NCBI GenBank assembly: GCA_013396525.1
Contig: VWYX01000924.1
Coordinates: 186,001 to 250,000 of the forward strand
Direction: 5' to 3'
Source: Chaetorhynchus papuensis
Taxonomy: Eukaryota > Chordata > Aves > Passeriformes > Rhipiduridae
Length of the DNA stretch: 64,000 nucleotides
Made by a program: the position numbers and the translations under genes. Under the pieces are notes generated by a model. That model was given only the letters and a program-made list of their open reading frames with translations. It made no database searches and was not told the origin of the DNA. Below are positions 13,336 through 25,400 of the stretch, one piece after another. Position 1 is the first letter of the stretch; every line of letters begins with the position of its first letter.

Positions 13336-13435
13336 ATGGCCCGAGGGAAGGCCAAGGACGGTGACGGCAACTGGAAGAAATTCATCTGGAACTCGGAGAA
13401 GAAGGAGCTGCTGGGCCGCACCGGGGGCAGCTGGT
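13336..13435 (+). CDS. ATP1B1: ATP1B1 coding exon 1 (cytosolic tail)
   Basis: This exon encodes residues 1-33, beginning MARGKAKDGDGNWKKF, plus the first base of codon 34. It is the cytosolic N-terminus, with the conserved run of basic and acidic residues that ends GRTGGSW just before the membrane. The donor is ctggt|gtgagt. The ATG at 13,336-13,338 sits in gccATGg, a strong context, and no earlier ATG occurs in the inferred leader. The 5'UTR would occupy roughly 13,120-13,335. Confidence 0.96.
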
Positions 13436-16400
13436 GTGAGTGCGGGGCCGGGGGGCGGCGATGCGGCGGGCGCTGCAGCANNNNNNNNNNNNNNNGGGGC
13501 GTCCCCGCGGGGCGAGGGAGGCAGGGACGGGGTCCCCCTGCCCTCTCCCTTCGGTGTTCGCTGGGGCACCCCGGGGGCCAGCGAGCGCTGCCCGCCGAAT
13601 GCGGCTCCAGGTGGGTCCGGGGGTGAGGCGGGGTCGGGCCGACCTTGTCGAGGGCGCCTCGTCCTTGGGTCTCCTTCCTTTCCCGGTGGCTGGCCCGGCC
13701 CGGGAGCATCGCCGTCGGGGGACCCTGACCTCCCAGCCCTCATCTGCCTTAGACCTCACAGAGGCTTTTTGTTTTTTTTTCTATTTTCTCTGGATAAATG
13801 AAACTAAGCCAGTTTTGCTCCTCTGAGAAAGAGCGATTGACTTTTAATCTCTCCGCAAGAAGGAAATGGCTCTATGTGCATTCCTCATAAGTGCTTATGA
13901 TGTATTCATTGGGTGCTGTATAAATAGCATTTAGCTTAAAGAGGCTTTTAATTTCTCTACGCAAATAGACAGTCTTCCAGTTGCTGCCAACCACAGCTGG
14001 TGTTGCCACCCTTGCGATGTTGAATTCAGTTCCTATTGTAATGGATCGGCCGGAGGTGCCACATCCAGAGCCGGCTGCTCTGGCAGGCGGACTAGAGCAG
14101 GCTTCTGCTGTATCTTTACGTGAGCAGAATGGGGTTGTGGGTGCGCATGGAGAGGTATTTTCTGCTCCTGAGGCACCAGGCAACTGCGCAGTGCTTCAAA
14201 CGCGGAGGCTGAACCAGGTCCTTCTCCCAGAGTTCCCGTACCTATCCACCTAGGACTGATTTCCATTTGCTGAGTCGATCTGCAGGCTGATGATCAGATT
14301 CTTCTGTTATAAGCCTACCTGTTGCAAGAAGCTTTTTCGTTCAACCCTGTGGTGCTCGATTTCTAGACACACTGCGTATTTTCTGAGACCTTGGAGTGGT
14401 TTTGACCTTTAAGGTGTCTTTGGCGCTTAGAGCATCCTGGCTGGGAACCTGATTAAATAAGCTTCCTCCCAGCGTTTGCCTTTTGATGTTACAAAACTCA
14501 AAGGCATTACGCTGCAGACAACAGCATTAGTGTTTGGTTTGTTACAACAGCACCTCCTATGACCGTGCTCTGGAAAAAATTTCCACACGTCCCTGACGTC
14601 ACGGCCATTTGCTTTACGCTGCCTGGATACCAAAGAGTGCTTTAACTCCTGGAGCACCACGTTACTGCACCCAGCTCTGCCCTCCAGCCCTGGCTACCTC
14701 CGGTGCACATGAGGAAGATGAGGATGGAGTGCCTTTCTGACAGCGTCCCTCAGCTTGTGTTTCTCTGGGTGGCCCTCCTGCTTGCCTGTCTTTCATAGAC
14801 TTAAAACGACCAGAACTGCCAGCTTTCATTGTGAGGCTTCTCCAATAGTGTAGCTTTTTTTTTATGATGGGGCTGGGGAGTGAGGAGGAATACTTCCACC
14901 CACTACTTACTCCCCTTCCCTGGTAGCTCATCACTTCAAGTACTTCAAATAAACTACCTCTGTTTTGTTTGCGATTAGGTGAGGGCAGTCTGAGATCAAG
15001 CAGGCTCGCTTTCAAGTTCTCTTTGGCCTCTGCTTGTCCCTGCAGCCTGATGAGCAATACAGTTGCTTGGCATGGGCTGGCCTACCCTTGTAGGCAGCCT
15101 GGTGGTGTGTAGTACGGCATGTTACCCTGCAGTTAATCAGTTCACATAATCCTTGTAAACTGGTAACTGATACCCAGAGCTGGGCTGCATCTCCAGGCTC
15201 TTCTCTGTTCTTCCCACTCCCCCCACAATATTATTCTAGACATTCCCTTTAGACTGAAACTACATTCAATCTTTCATTGTTATGTAATTCACTCTTTAAT
15301 TGGAATGAGCTGTGCCAGAGTGCCTTTGTGGGCACACAAGGCTGATAAATGTGCAGTAGTTTGATACCTTGAGAGTACTTTCCTACATTTGAGATGGAGT
15401 ACTGGAGCTAGTTGGGCCTGAATTCTTTTCCCATTGTCTTTTCTTTTTTTGGAGGTGATGGCCTGAATTACTAGAAGAGATCAGGCTTTACAATTGCTTG
15501 TAAACCTGAATGAAACATTTACTGTTACTGCTCCTGGAAATAGCTTTGAGCCCCAGAGCTGTGTGGAATGAGTATCCTTCAAGCACACCCATGCTTGCTG
15601 TGGGGCACTTGGATCGCTGACAGTGTCGAGTGCGAGGGCCTGTGGTGGTAGTGCTGGGTCAGCCAAGGCATCATTGAAAGTGTGGGGGAACGTGGTTTAG
15701 TCTTTATATTTTATAAGCCCAAACCCTGATGCTTGGATTTCTAGCTTTTCAGAGGCCCATGTTTTCCCACCACCAAACAACTGGAATGCTTCCCATTTAC
15801 TGTCTGCGTCAGGGCATAATCTCACTGTTAAATAGATGTCTTTGCAACATCTGAATTCCATGTGCAGGGCTCTTCCTTGCAAGTGGCAAAGGGTGAAAAT
15901 ACTGTCCTGAAACATGACTGCTGTGAGGGCTTGATTTGATTCCTCTTTGTTTGTTTTCTCTTGCAGTTAAGATCCTCCTCTTCTATGTCATCTTCTACGG
16001 CTGCCTGGCAGGTATATTCATCGGGACCATCCAAGTGATGTTGCTCACTGTCAGTGAATTTGAGCCTAAATACCAGGATCGAGTGGCACCTCCAGGTAAC
16101 TAAATAGGAGGCCCGTGTTTGACTTTGTGCAAGCTGTTTCGGGAAGGCGGGGTTGGTTACTCACCTCAAGAAGGAGGATGAAATAAGCGTGTCGTTGCTG
16201 CAACACATATTTGTAGGGGGTGGGTATGTTCTCAGCCTTCTGTGTTAACAGTAGTGGGGCTTGAAGACAATCCTGCTAGAATTAAAGGTTGCATCACATG
16301 AAAAATGTCTCCTCTGTGAGCGGAGCTTGAACCTGGTTCACTTTTCCCTTCCTTTAAGCTGAAGCAATGAGGTGGGGCTAAAAGGCTTCACTTTTGGGAA

Positions 16401-19400
16401 CGGGCAGTATGAGGAGGATGGGTTCAGTTTTTCTTTTTTCAGAGCCACTCTGTTCACATGGGTAAGTGAAGGGATGAAGATAAAATGTTGGCTCTATCTG
16501 TGCAAGTGGCGTGCACAAGGAGAAAGGGGACAGTGCCAATTCTGGGAGTGCTCATGGAATTGCATTATCCAGCACTAAAGTACCCCATGCTCTAGAGCAC
16601 TGTGGCACCTGCTAGTGGGAAGTGCAACTGACTGGCGTGGGAGGTGAAGGGAGGGGGTGGCTCTGGTCATTGCTGATACGTGACCTGTCCTCACAGACAG
16701 AATAAATCTCTGCTCAGAGTGATGCCTGAGCCGTGCCTGTGGCCAGCTGCCCTTGGGTAGGGCAGAAGGAGCAGTGGCCCTGCCGCAGGTCCGCGCTCCG
16801 CCTGCCTGGGCTGCGCTGCGCTATCCGATCCCCGCCGCAGCCAGCAGCGGCTGGAGCGCAGGGGGAGCTGCGCAACTGCTGCTTTCCCACATTGCCAGTG
16901 ACCTTGAGGCTGCCTGGCACTGGGCACCCTAACGATCTGTCTCCAGTTGCTCTGTAAAACAGTTCAGAAGCTTTTAATAACAGCGGTATTTAAGTGACAA
17001 TTGCGAGGCTGATGGCTTGTAGCTGCACAAGTCGGCCCTGGTGCTGCACTGTGTCTTGCAGCCCCACTGTCTGCAGTGCTGTGCTGTGATTCCCTGCCCT
17101 AAACACAGGGAATGTCGCTGTCACCAAATAGTGCTAGAGCTCAGCTAAGTCATCTTTTGCAGGTAACTGCTTTTCTATCTGCATGCTATAAAGACAGAAC
17201 AGAGGCTGGAAGTGCTGTGTCAGTGTGTTGCACTTCTTCATGTACTGCCACCATGGCGGGGGTAAATGCTGTCTGAAGCACTAAAAGCGGCTCTTTTAGT
17301 CTCTGCAGCGGACCCTGACATCTGCAGGAAAGACTCACTGATACTGCCCAGAGCCATTGGCTGCATTTGAAAAGCCAACGTGGCTAATGCTGGGGTAGTT
17401 GTTACTCAGTAATGTGTTTTTCCCTTTTGTGAAATAATTAGCAAAGGAGCCCATGGATCTGAGGTCTCACCCAGATAGCCCTGCTGTTCAGCCAGATGTC
17501 ACATAATTACCCATTCTAGGTAAACTCTTTGCTTTCTGTGGAATAGCCATTTACAATTCCACTTTCAGAGCAAATCTGGTAAAATATCTGTGAAAGATTT
17601 CACCCTGCACAGGATTTTTATTCCTATCTTAACTGCAAGCTGCACCAGTTTTTCTAGGGCTTCTTTTTCTTTTTTTTCTTTAACAAAGAAAAGGAATTGA
17701 TTTTCAAGACACTCTTGTAGCGTGTACTGCAGAAATCAAAATGGAGGAACAATGAAAACGTTGTCAGGAATCTTTTGTAGTGAGCTTTCAGGACATGTAC
17801 TGAAATCAAGGGGAACAAAATCCAGGTCCTTAAATGTGTGATGGTGGGGAGCCAGTAAACAAGGGGTTTGAACCAAGCTGCAATGATATATGCTTAAAAC
17901 TTCAAAGAAATAATTAGTAAATAGCATGAGGTCCTTTGCAGAGCATCATCTGACAGCTCCTCATACAGATGTGGACGAGCTGGTGTGGGGCATGGCGGAG
18001 GCTGGCATTTAATATCCAGTACCCTCCTTGTCCTGCAGCAGGGCAGCTGTGAAACTGCAGGTCCAAAATAGCCCTTTAAGGCAGGCTTTCAGAGACACTG
18101 ACAGGTAGTGAGTGGCTGCACTGCTTTTGGGGGGTCAGCAGTCCCTGTATTCCCTGGCTGTGCAGGATTCTCCCCAGTGCTGCAAGCACAGCTGATGTTC
18201 TGTCATCGAACACATGCGTGGTGAGCATCAAACTTGAACTTTCTGTGATCTGAGACACCTGCAGATGATGAACTATATGAAATAGGATGTTGTGCAATTC
18301 TAATTCCTGTTTCTTGTGGGAAAATTTGTGAGCCAAGTAAGTATATTAGCAGATTGATAAAGTCCTGGATTTTTTAGGGAGCCAGAAAAGCTGGTTTTAT
18401 TCTTGTTCTAGTGCTCTGCCCTTCTTGGGCAAGTCACTGTTGTTTCAGCCCAGAATGTTTTGAGAAAGGGAAAACTAGGCTTGCCTTCAGGATTTGCAAG
18501 AGAAAATGCTGTAGGGGCTGCTATAATATCATTCTTGTTCTGAAATACAACAGATTTCATAACAGCAGCAGAACCTACAGGGTGTTGTATTGAGTTATTG
18601 ACACGGGTATAACACCGAAAGCTATAAAGTGCTATTTTTGTAGCCAAGTGTCATTAATATGGTAATTGGTTTCTGCATTGAACACAACAGGAACGTTATA
18701 CAGGGCTTCAGGGCAAGCTGAGTGTTGTACCTTTCCATTATACTGTTTTTTTTCTTTCTTTTGTCTTGTGGTGGGGGAAGGGACAGTGCAGTTCACCTGC
18801 CTGTCCAGCCCTGCCATTGCGACAGCCCCACCTCCCAGTTCCACGTGTGCTGCAGGCTCGGACTCTGCTTTGAACACAGAGGGCTTACCCTGCTAATAGT
18901 GAAGGATGGGCATATTGCCTCTTAAAAAGCAGCCCTAAAAAATAATCCTTCATTCTCCCCTCCCCACCCCAATACAAATTGGGCTGGTTATCCTGCCATC
19001 TTGTGGTGTGCATCCCGTGGAACAGCATCCCGTCACGGGCTGGTGGAGGGGACAGAGCTCGCTGCTGCCCAAGGCAAAGCTTTGTTAAGTGGTGGCTGGA
19101 AGGAAGAATCCCTGCTCAAGCCAGGGGATTTCAGGTGCCCCTGCTTCAAGCACGGCTGGGCACTGAGCGCGTCATGGAAAAGGCTGCTTGGGTGTGTGTT
19201 CCTCACTTGGCTTATTTAGCTTGGACAGCAGCAGCAAGGTGGCAGGGAGGCTTCAAAGGAGGTGCTGCCTCCTGTGAATTTGCACTTCTTTGCTTCTGTC
19301 TCTCATCTCAGCAGCACCTGTGCTTAGGAAAATCTCAGTCTCAAGCTCCAGGGTGTTACTGCCAAGCAGGTTTTGCTGCGTTTGCAGAAGACTCGCACCT

Positions 19401-22400
19401 GTTTTTTGCACTTTGAGGATGAGGTTGACTGGAAGCTTGGAAGGACATTGTTTGATATGGTGGCTTTTAAAATCTATCCTCACTTAGTGAGCTGGGGGAG
19501 GGTGCAGTGATTACTCAGTTTGTCATCTGTGTCATACCAGGAGTGCTCATACTCATTTGGAACCAAGATTACATTGTACTTGGAAATGAGCATGGTGTGA
19601 TGGAGCAAGAGTGGTTACTACAGCCCTCTACAACTGTTCCTAATAACAAGCCTGACTTCCCAGTTTTGGTTTCTTCCTCTTTACCCTGAAGTCCTGCTAT
19701 TGCAGCTCAGAATGATAAAATCTATGTGGAAAATTGTTTTTTAAATGAACTTGAATAAACAGGATTTTAATCTGCAGCGGCATTTTGGAAGTGGAACTGT
19801 AGCTGGGAAAAAAGCCCCAAATGACTTTCCATGGTGTTTTTGGTGTTTGATATCCTTGTATAGTCACAACCAACAGAAGGTGGTGTCCATTACCAACTCA
19901 AGGCATTGCTCATCATTTATATGGACAATGTCAGCCAAGTGAAGATGAGAGTCTCATTTCCTAGCAAGGCACTCTTGAGTGCCAGTTGCAGCAATCTTCT
20001 AATTTGTCAGTATTTTAGCAATAAGTTACTTGATTCTTTCCTATGGCAAGAACAGCATCACCATGTGACACCATGGTGCATTTCTGTCCTAACAGCATGA
20101 GATGCAGAGCTGTGTCGTACAGATCACAGTGTGAGGATGGGGAGAGGGTTGTTAGACTCCTGGCTATGAAAGCACTTGTGGGTTTGTTTCTTTTCCCCCA
20201 TAGCTTGCTTATGAATGGCTTCCTCATGTGCATGGAGCCTCTAAAAGCTTCATTTGTGCCAGCCACACTCTTCCTTGGTTGTCTAGCAATACATGGCAGG
20301 TAGTACTGGAAGGGCTCAGCTTTTAATGTTTTTTCTTGTCCCTGCTTGCTTAAGTTCCCGAGTGGGGGTGAGAGAATGTTCCAGAAAGGTTAATGTTCTG
20401 CAGAGATTACCTTCTGCCATCATGCAACACGCTTGGTTTTTCACACAAGATTGTTTAAGATTTCAGTGATAGTGCTGCTCTGCTAACAGCACTGCAGCTT
20501 TTAGTTTGGCTATGGGATGTACAGAAGGAAATGATACATCAGTGCTTAGGGCTTTGCATCCAGTCAGTTGCAGGCATGTGAGAATGGAGGTTGTGGTAGA
20601 AGCCTGTAACACATTTTTTAAATTAGGATAAAGTTATTTTTCATGACAAGTCTTTTATATTCATGAAGATTTTCTTTTCTGCTTTTTAAGTGGGAAGATT
20701 GATCTCCACTTTGCTCCGATCCTAAACAAAGCAAGCACTTGTGTGCCAAAGCCTCGTCTAGATTGGTTCATCCAACCACCTGGAAATGCTCCCAATTTGG
20801 CAGAAAACAGCACAGGCTACCTGGCAGGAACAGGCCACTGGAACAGCTGCTTGGTGGTGCTGCCTGGGCTTCATGGCAGCTCTGTGGGGATGTGCAAGAC
20901 AGAGATGCTCTGGGATGGGAGTCTGTTCTCCAGCCACTTGTCTGATGGGCAGAAGGTTGGCTTTGGACTGTAGCTATCAGTGGCCAGGCTCTCTTCAAGA
21001 GAGAACAGGGATCTTGTACCATGTCGCTTTCACAAACCACAGGGGGTGTTGTCTATTGCTGACCTTCACTTCACCTTTGCCAGGCCTGTGTGGGTGCCCT
21101 ACGTGTTACCTTGGCCAAGGCAAGAAACAGAGATGGGGAGGTCCTGAGCAAAACTAACAGCTTCACTTGCCTGACTGACACTTAACAAGCCTGGCCATGT
21201 TTTCTTGATTTTTTTTTTTTCTTTTTTTTGTGTTTATACATTTGAATGACATGCCTGTAACTTGAACTCTGGAAAAGGCAGACCCAGGAGAGGACCCAAG
21301 GCCTGGCCTGCCTCTGCTGCAATTCCAGACAGCCACTTCAGGTGACTGAGTCTGTTGCTTCCCAGCTGAGTGGTAACATGAGAAGGGCTTGGCAGGATGG
21401 GATTGAAGTCCCTTACTAAAATTGAAACTGGCGTATTTATTCTATATATAACTGTTTGTGAAGCAAGAAAATGAGTAACTGTTCAAAAGGGGGTTGAAAA
21501 CCACTGACTTTGGAGGGTAGGACGTCATTCTGCTAGAGAAGTAGTAAATTGCTTCTAAACTTGTAAACTCAACCCGGTCCATTTGTACCAGAGGGATTTT
21601 TGAGCAGTTAAAGCTGCTTCATGGAATACAACTTGAAACACCCGAGCTCCTTGCTGAACTTCTCGCAATCTTTGGTGACCAGGAGCTGTGTTTAGGGGAA
21701 CAAAGCTAATCTTTGTCCTAGGTTACAAATTCCAAGTTAGTGGGTCGTGGAAGGGGGGGGGTGGGGAAGTGGTGAGTTGGCTTGAGGAGGGACTGAGCAG
21801 AAGCACTCAAGTGGCTTTGGAAAAATTGCTGGAGTCACAAGCTCTTGTGGGTTGGGGCCAGCCGGCTAAGCTGCCTGAGTTTTGCACCAGAGGAGCTTCT
21901 TGGCAACAGGCCTGTTGTGAAAGCTGTCAGAGCAAATGCTGCTCCCCTGCTCCTTTCCTTGATCTTGCTGAAATGAAGATGACAAACTGAACTGAAGTCA
22001 AGACCTCAATAATTACAGTGGCTGCCACAAAAGCAGCATGAACTCGGTTCCCATTACTTAAATTAAAGTGTTAGCCATGCATCAATACTTTCAATTAAAA
22101 TGTGACCTAAACATTGCATAGGAGCAACTGTTTCCAAGTTCCACAATGAAGAGCAAAGGAGTTGGTGCTTTTCATCATCTGTAGGCATTTCTTGTTTATA
22201 GTCCCTTCTCTTCTCTGTGCATTATCATTGTAGTCTAAATCTGAACTGGTTAGCACAGCCCCAAATCTGGACAGTTTTAAACAACTCTCCTGTGTGGTGG
22301 CATTTCCTACTCACGTCCTTGATGATGAGCTGCTGATAAGAGAGCTCAGAAGAGGAGGTTTGCAGTCAGAAACACCCACTTAGGCAGTGAAAAGAGCGGA

Positions 22401-25400
22401 GGCAGCACTCAGGCAGCTGAATTTACTGAGGGAGAAAATGTCTCCTGCCCTACATCCCACCAGGGAGACACACCAAGGCCATGTGGATTCCAGCTGGTGG
22501 AGTGTGACTGGACTTGGGGAACCTCTCTTGTCTTTTACTGCAGGAGTTCACGAGTGGAGAGCTGTGCTGTATCCTAAACACAGTGTTTGCAATGAAGGCA
22601 GCCTGTTAGGGACACTCATGTTCTGCGTGCTTGGTCTCACACACAGCTTCCCTCCTGTCCTTGAGGAGGAAGCAGAAGTGCACAGTGGATCTGTGGTTGG
22701 CTGTTTTTCTTGAAGGAAGCCTTGACTTGTAGCCTCACTTCTCCATTTTGTGATTTTTGTCTTTTTACCTGATGCAAACAAGGTGATAAATATTTAAGAC
22801 TGCTGTTGGAAAGAGGAGAACCTCTCTTCCAGTGAGCTTAAGCTGTTTTGTCAAAGTTCTTAAGTCTGAAAAATAGAGATTATTATTATTAGGAGTTATG
22901 TTCTTGGTATCGCCTGGAGGCTGTGCAGCTCTGAGGCATACTTAATGTTTTCTTCCTGATTTTCCTTTTCTTAGGACTGACTCAAGTCCCCCAGGTTCAA
23001 AAGACAGAAATTTCCTTTACTGCCAACGAAGCCAAAACTTATGAACCCTATGTGAGGAGCCTTGAGAATTTCTTAAGGGACTACAGCGCTGAGGAGCAAA
23101 CTGAAAACATCGTGTTTCAGGACTGTGGAGGTAAGTCTTGATTATTTCCTACAGCTGAGGGCTCTGAATGATGCCTGTCAGGTCCACCAGGAGCTGAGGG
23201 TGAGCAGTTGTGGTCTCGGTCTTCAGCTGTTCCAGCATCATGCTACTGGCAGGCTCTGGTTTCAATGATATGGCTGCTCATTAATTTCTTTTGGGCAGAC
23301 CACACTGGGCCGTACTTTACAGCTTATTGTAGAGGTTAGATGGTTGGGAACTCCCACATTTCACCTGGAGAACATTGCAGCTGACTCTGAAGCTCGTGGC
23401 ACTGACCTTATCCTCTCTGAAAGGCACGGGGGTTTTACTGATGACTTTGCTAAAGCCTGTGTTGGTCCTCTTCATGCCATGCAGTCAAACATCTGGGAGG
23501 TGTTAACCTTTAACAGGTTATTTGCAATCATGTGAATGAGACTCTCACCTCAGAATATATCTGTATCAAATCTGAGGGGTACCTGCTTGTAAAAGCTGCC
23601 CAGAAAAAAAATTAGTCTCCGAGCCAGATGATTCTGGAAGAAATCTCAGTTATAAAACAAAACCCCATAGAACTTGCTGGTCTGGGAGCAGCCCCATGGC
23701 GGGTGGCTGGGCCTAGGTCTGTGGAGTGCCTTAACTGCCCTGGTGAGGGAGAAATCCTCTGGAACTGCCCAGGGAAGTGTAAGCGTGGCTGTTCCTGACA
23801 CACATCAGATCCCATTGCATATGGCTGTCTTTTCCTTCCCCCACCGTGACAGACACACCTACTGAGTACAAAGAGAGAGGACCATATAATGATGCCCAGG
23901 GCCAGAAGAAGGTCTGCAAATTCAAACGTGAATGGCTGGAAAACTGTTCTGGATTAAATGATCCCAGCTTTGGGTACAAGGAGGGCAAACCATGCATCCT
24001 TGTCAAGCTCAACAGAATTATTGGCTTCAAACCTCAGGTAAGTCTCTCTTCCCTTTCTAGCAGAAGCTACTGATCAGGAGGAGGGGTTGGCTGCAGATTT
24101 GCTGTGCCTGCTTTTTGGTCTCTGGAAAGAGATCAGTATTAAACCCTTTCTGCAGAGGATAAATTGTGAGACAATTTGAGTAATTTGCTTTAAAAATGCC
24201 TTTAATTGAAAAGCAGTGGAAGATGTGCACTGCAAGTCAGTAACAAGCAGTGACTCTCACAGTGCAACCTCCCAGTTATTTATCTGGTAACTTCTGAGCC
24301 TGCTAATGGAGTTGCTATAAAGGGGCATTTTCTTCAAATGATAAATTCCATTTTAAATTCCTGTATGCTTCCATGGGACCATCCCAGACCAACTCTGTCT
24401 TTAGTACCATCAGCACATTTTGTTATGCCCTGATCCACTCCATTCTATTCCTCAGGCAGTGTAAACTTGTCTCCTTTGCTAAAACTGCCTAATTAAATGA
24501 AGTGCTAATATTAAATACCAGAGCAAAACACAAGCTTTCTAAAGAGTAAACTACATTTGAAAGTCAGGCACAGCTGCCTGAAAGAAGAAAGGTAAGGAGG
24601 CCTTTAGTTAATTTAATGTAGTTTCCCAAAGGCTGTAGGATATTTCTGCCACCTGGCTTCTCTGTGCTTCACCCAAAGGCAAGTTTGCAGTAATGCAAAA
24701 GGATGTTAATCTGGACATTCATGGCTTTTCCTTCTGGTTTTTTTCCCCAACACATTTAAATGCTAAAAATTTCTTTTAAGAATTCAGTGGCAAAACACGT
24801 GCTGTTGAATAAGGTGGTGTGCAAAACCTGCCACTCCATCTTCTGGATGGAGAACAGTGCAAATGACGTTCTACGCCACCTTCACCTCGATCTGTCAGGG
24901 CTCCAGGATGGGGAATGGTCCTGGCTAACGAGTCCTGAGGAATGTTTTTCTTCAAAGGGAGCTTGTCCCGTGCTAAAAGAAATGAGTTGAATTTTGGTTT
25001 ATCACATATGTGGTGGAAACATTTTAGCAGAATGTACTGTGGTGGCTGTGGGATGACATGAGATGTGCATGTTTGATGACTGGGAAAGAGAAGGGTTTTG
25101 TGTGTTACTCTTTTTTTCTTTGTCATGGACCTCTGGAGAGCTCCAGACTGCATTAGACAACGTTGTCTAGTCATGGGGATGACTTTCCATGTTTCATGTA
25201 GAAACTAGGTATCTAACTAGGCAGTTACTTATTTTCATCATTCCACACTCCAGCAGAGACCCCAGAGTTCTTGCACTGGGAAAAGTGTTTGTAAAGCAGA
25301 TCTGAAACTGCAGTGTTGTCAAGCAATACTGCTGCACTTTTAAAGACCAAAGACCAACTGGGTTAATGGTTGGACTATCAGAGTTGGCACTCACACCTTT

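Larger units (their letters stand above)
12250..13720. promoter_or_regulatory. ATP1B1: CpG island covering the ATP1B1 promoter and exon 1
   Basis: Base composition changes sharply at about 12,250 from AT-balanced, CpG-poor DNA to very GC-rich DNA dense in CpG, and returns to background near 13,720. The island contains many GC boxes, two CACGTG E-boxes (12,573-12,578 and 12,760-12,765) and short GC-rich tandem repeats. It also covers the core promoter, the 5'UTR, exon 1 and the start of intron 1. This is the expected architecture for a broadly expressed gene. The long open frames on both strands here, up to 452 codons on the minus strand, result from the scarcity of stop codons in GC-rich DNA and are not genes. 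Confidence 0.9.

Noticed and set aside
12385..13743. 452-codon minus-strand frame and other long frames across the CpG island
   Set aside because: They cross an N run, sit in very GC-rich DNA where stops are rare, are dominated by Ala/Arg/Gly/Pro, and overlap the ATP1B1 promoter and exon 1 in antisense.
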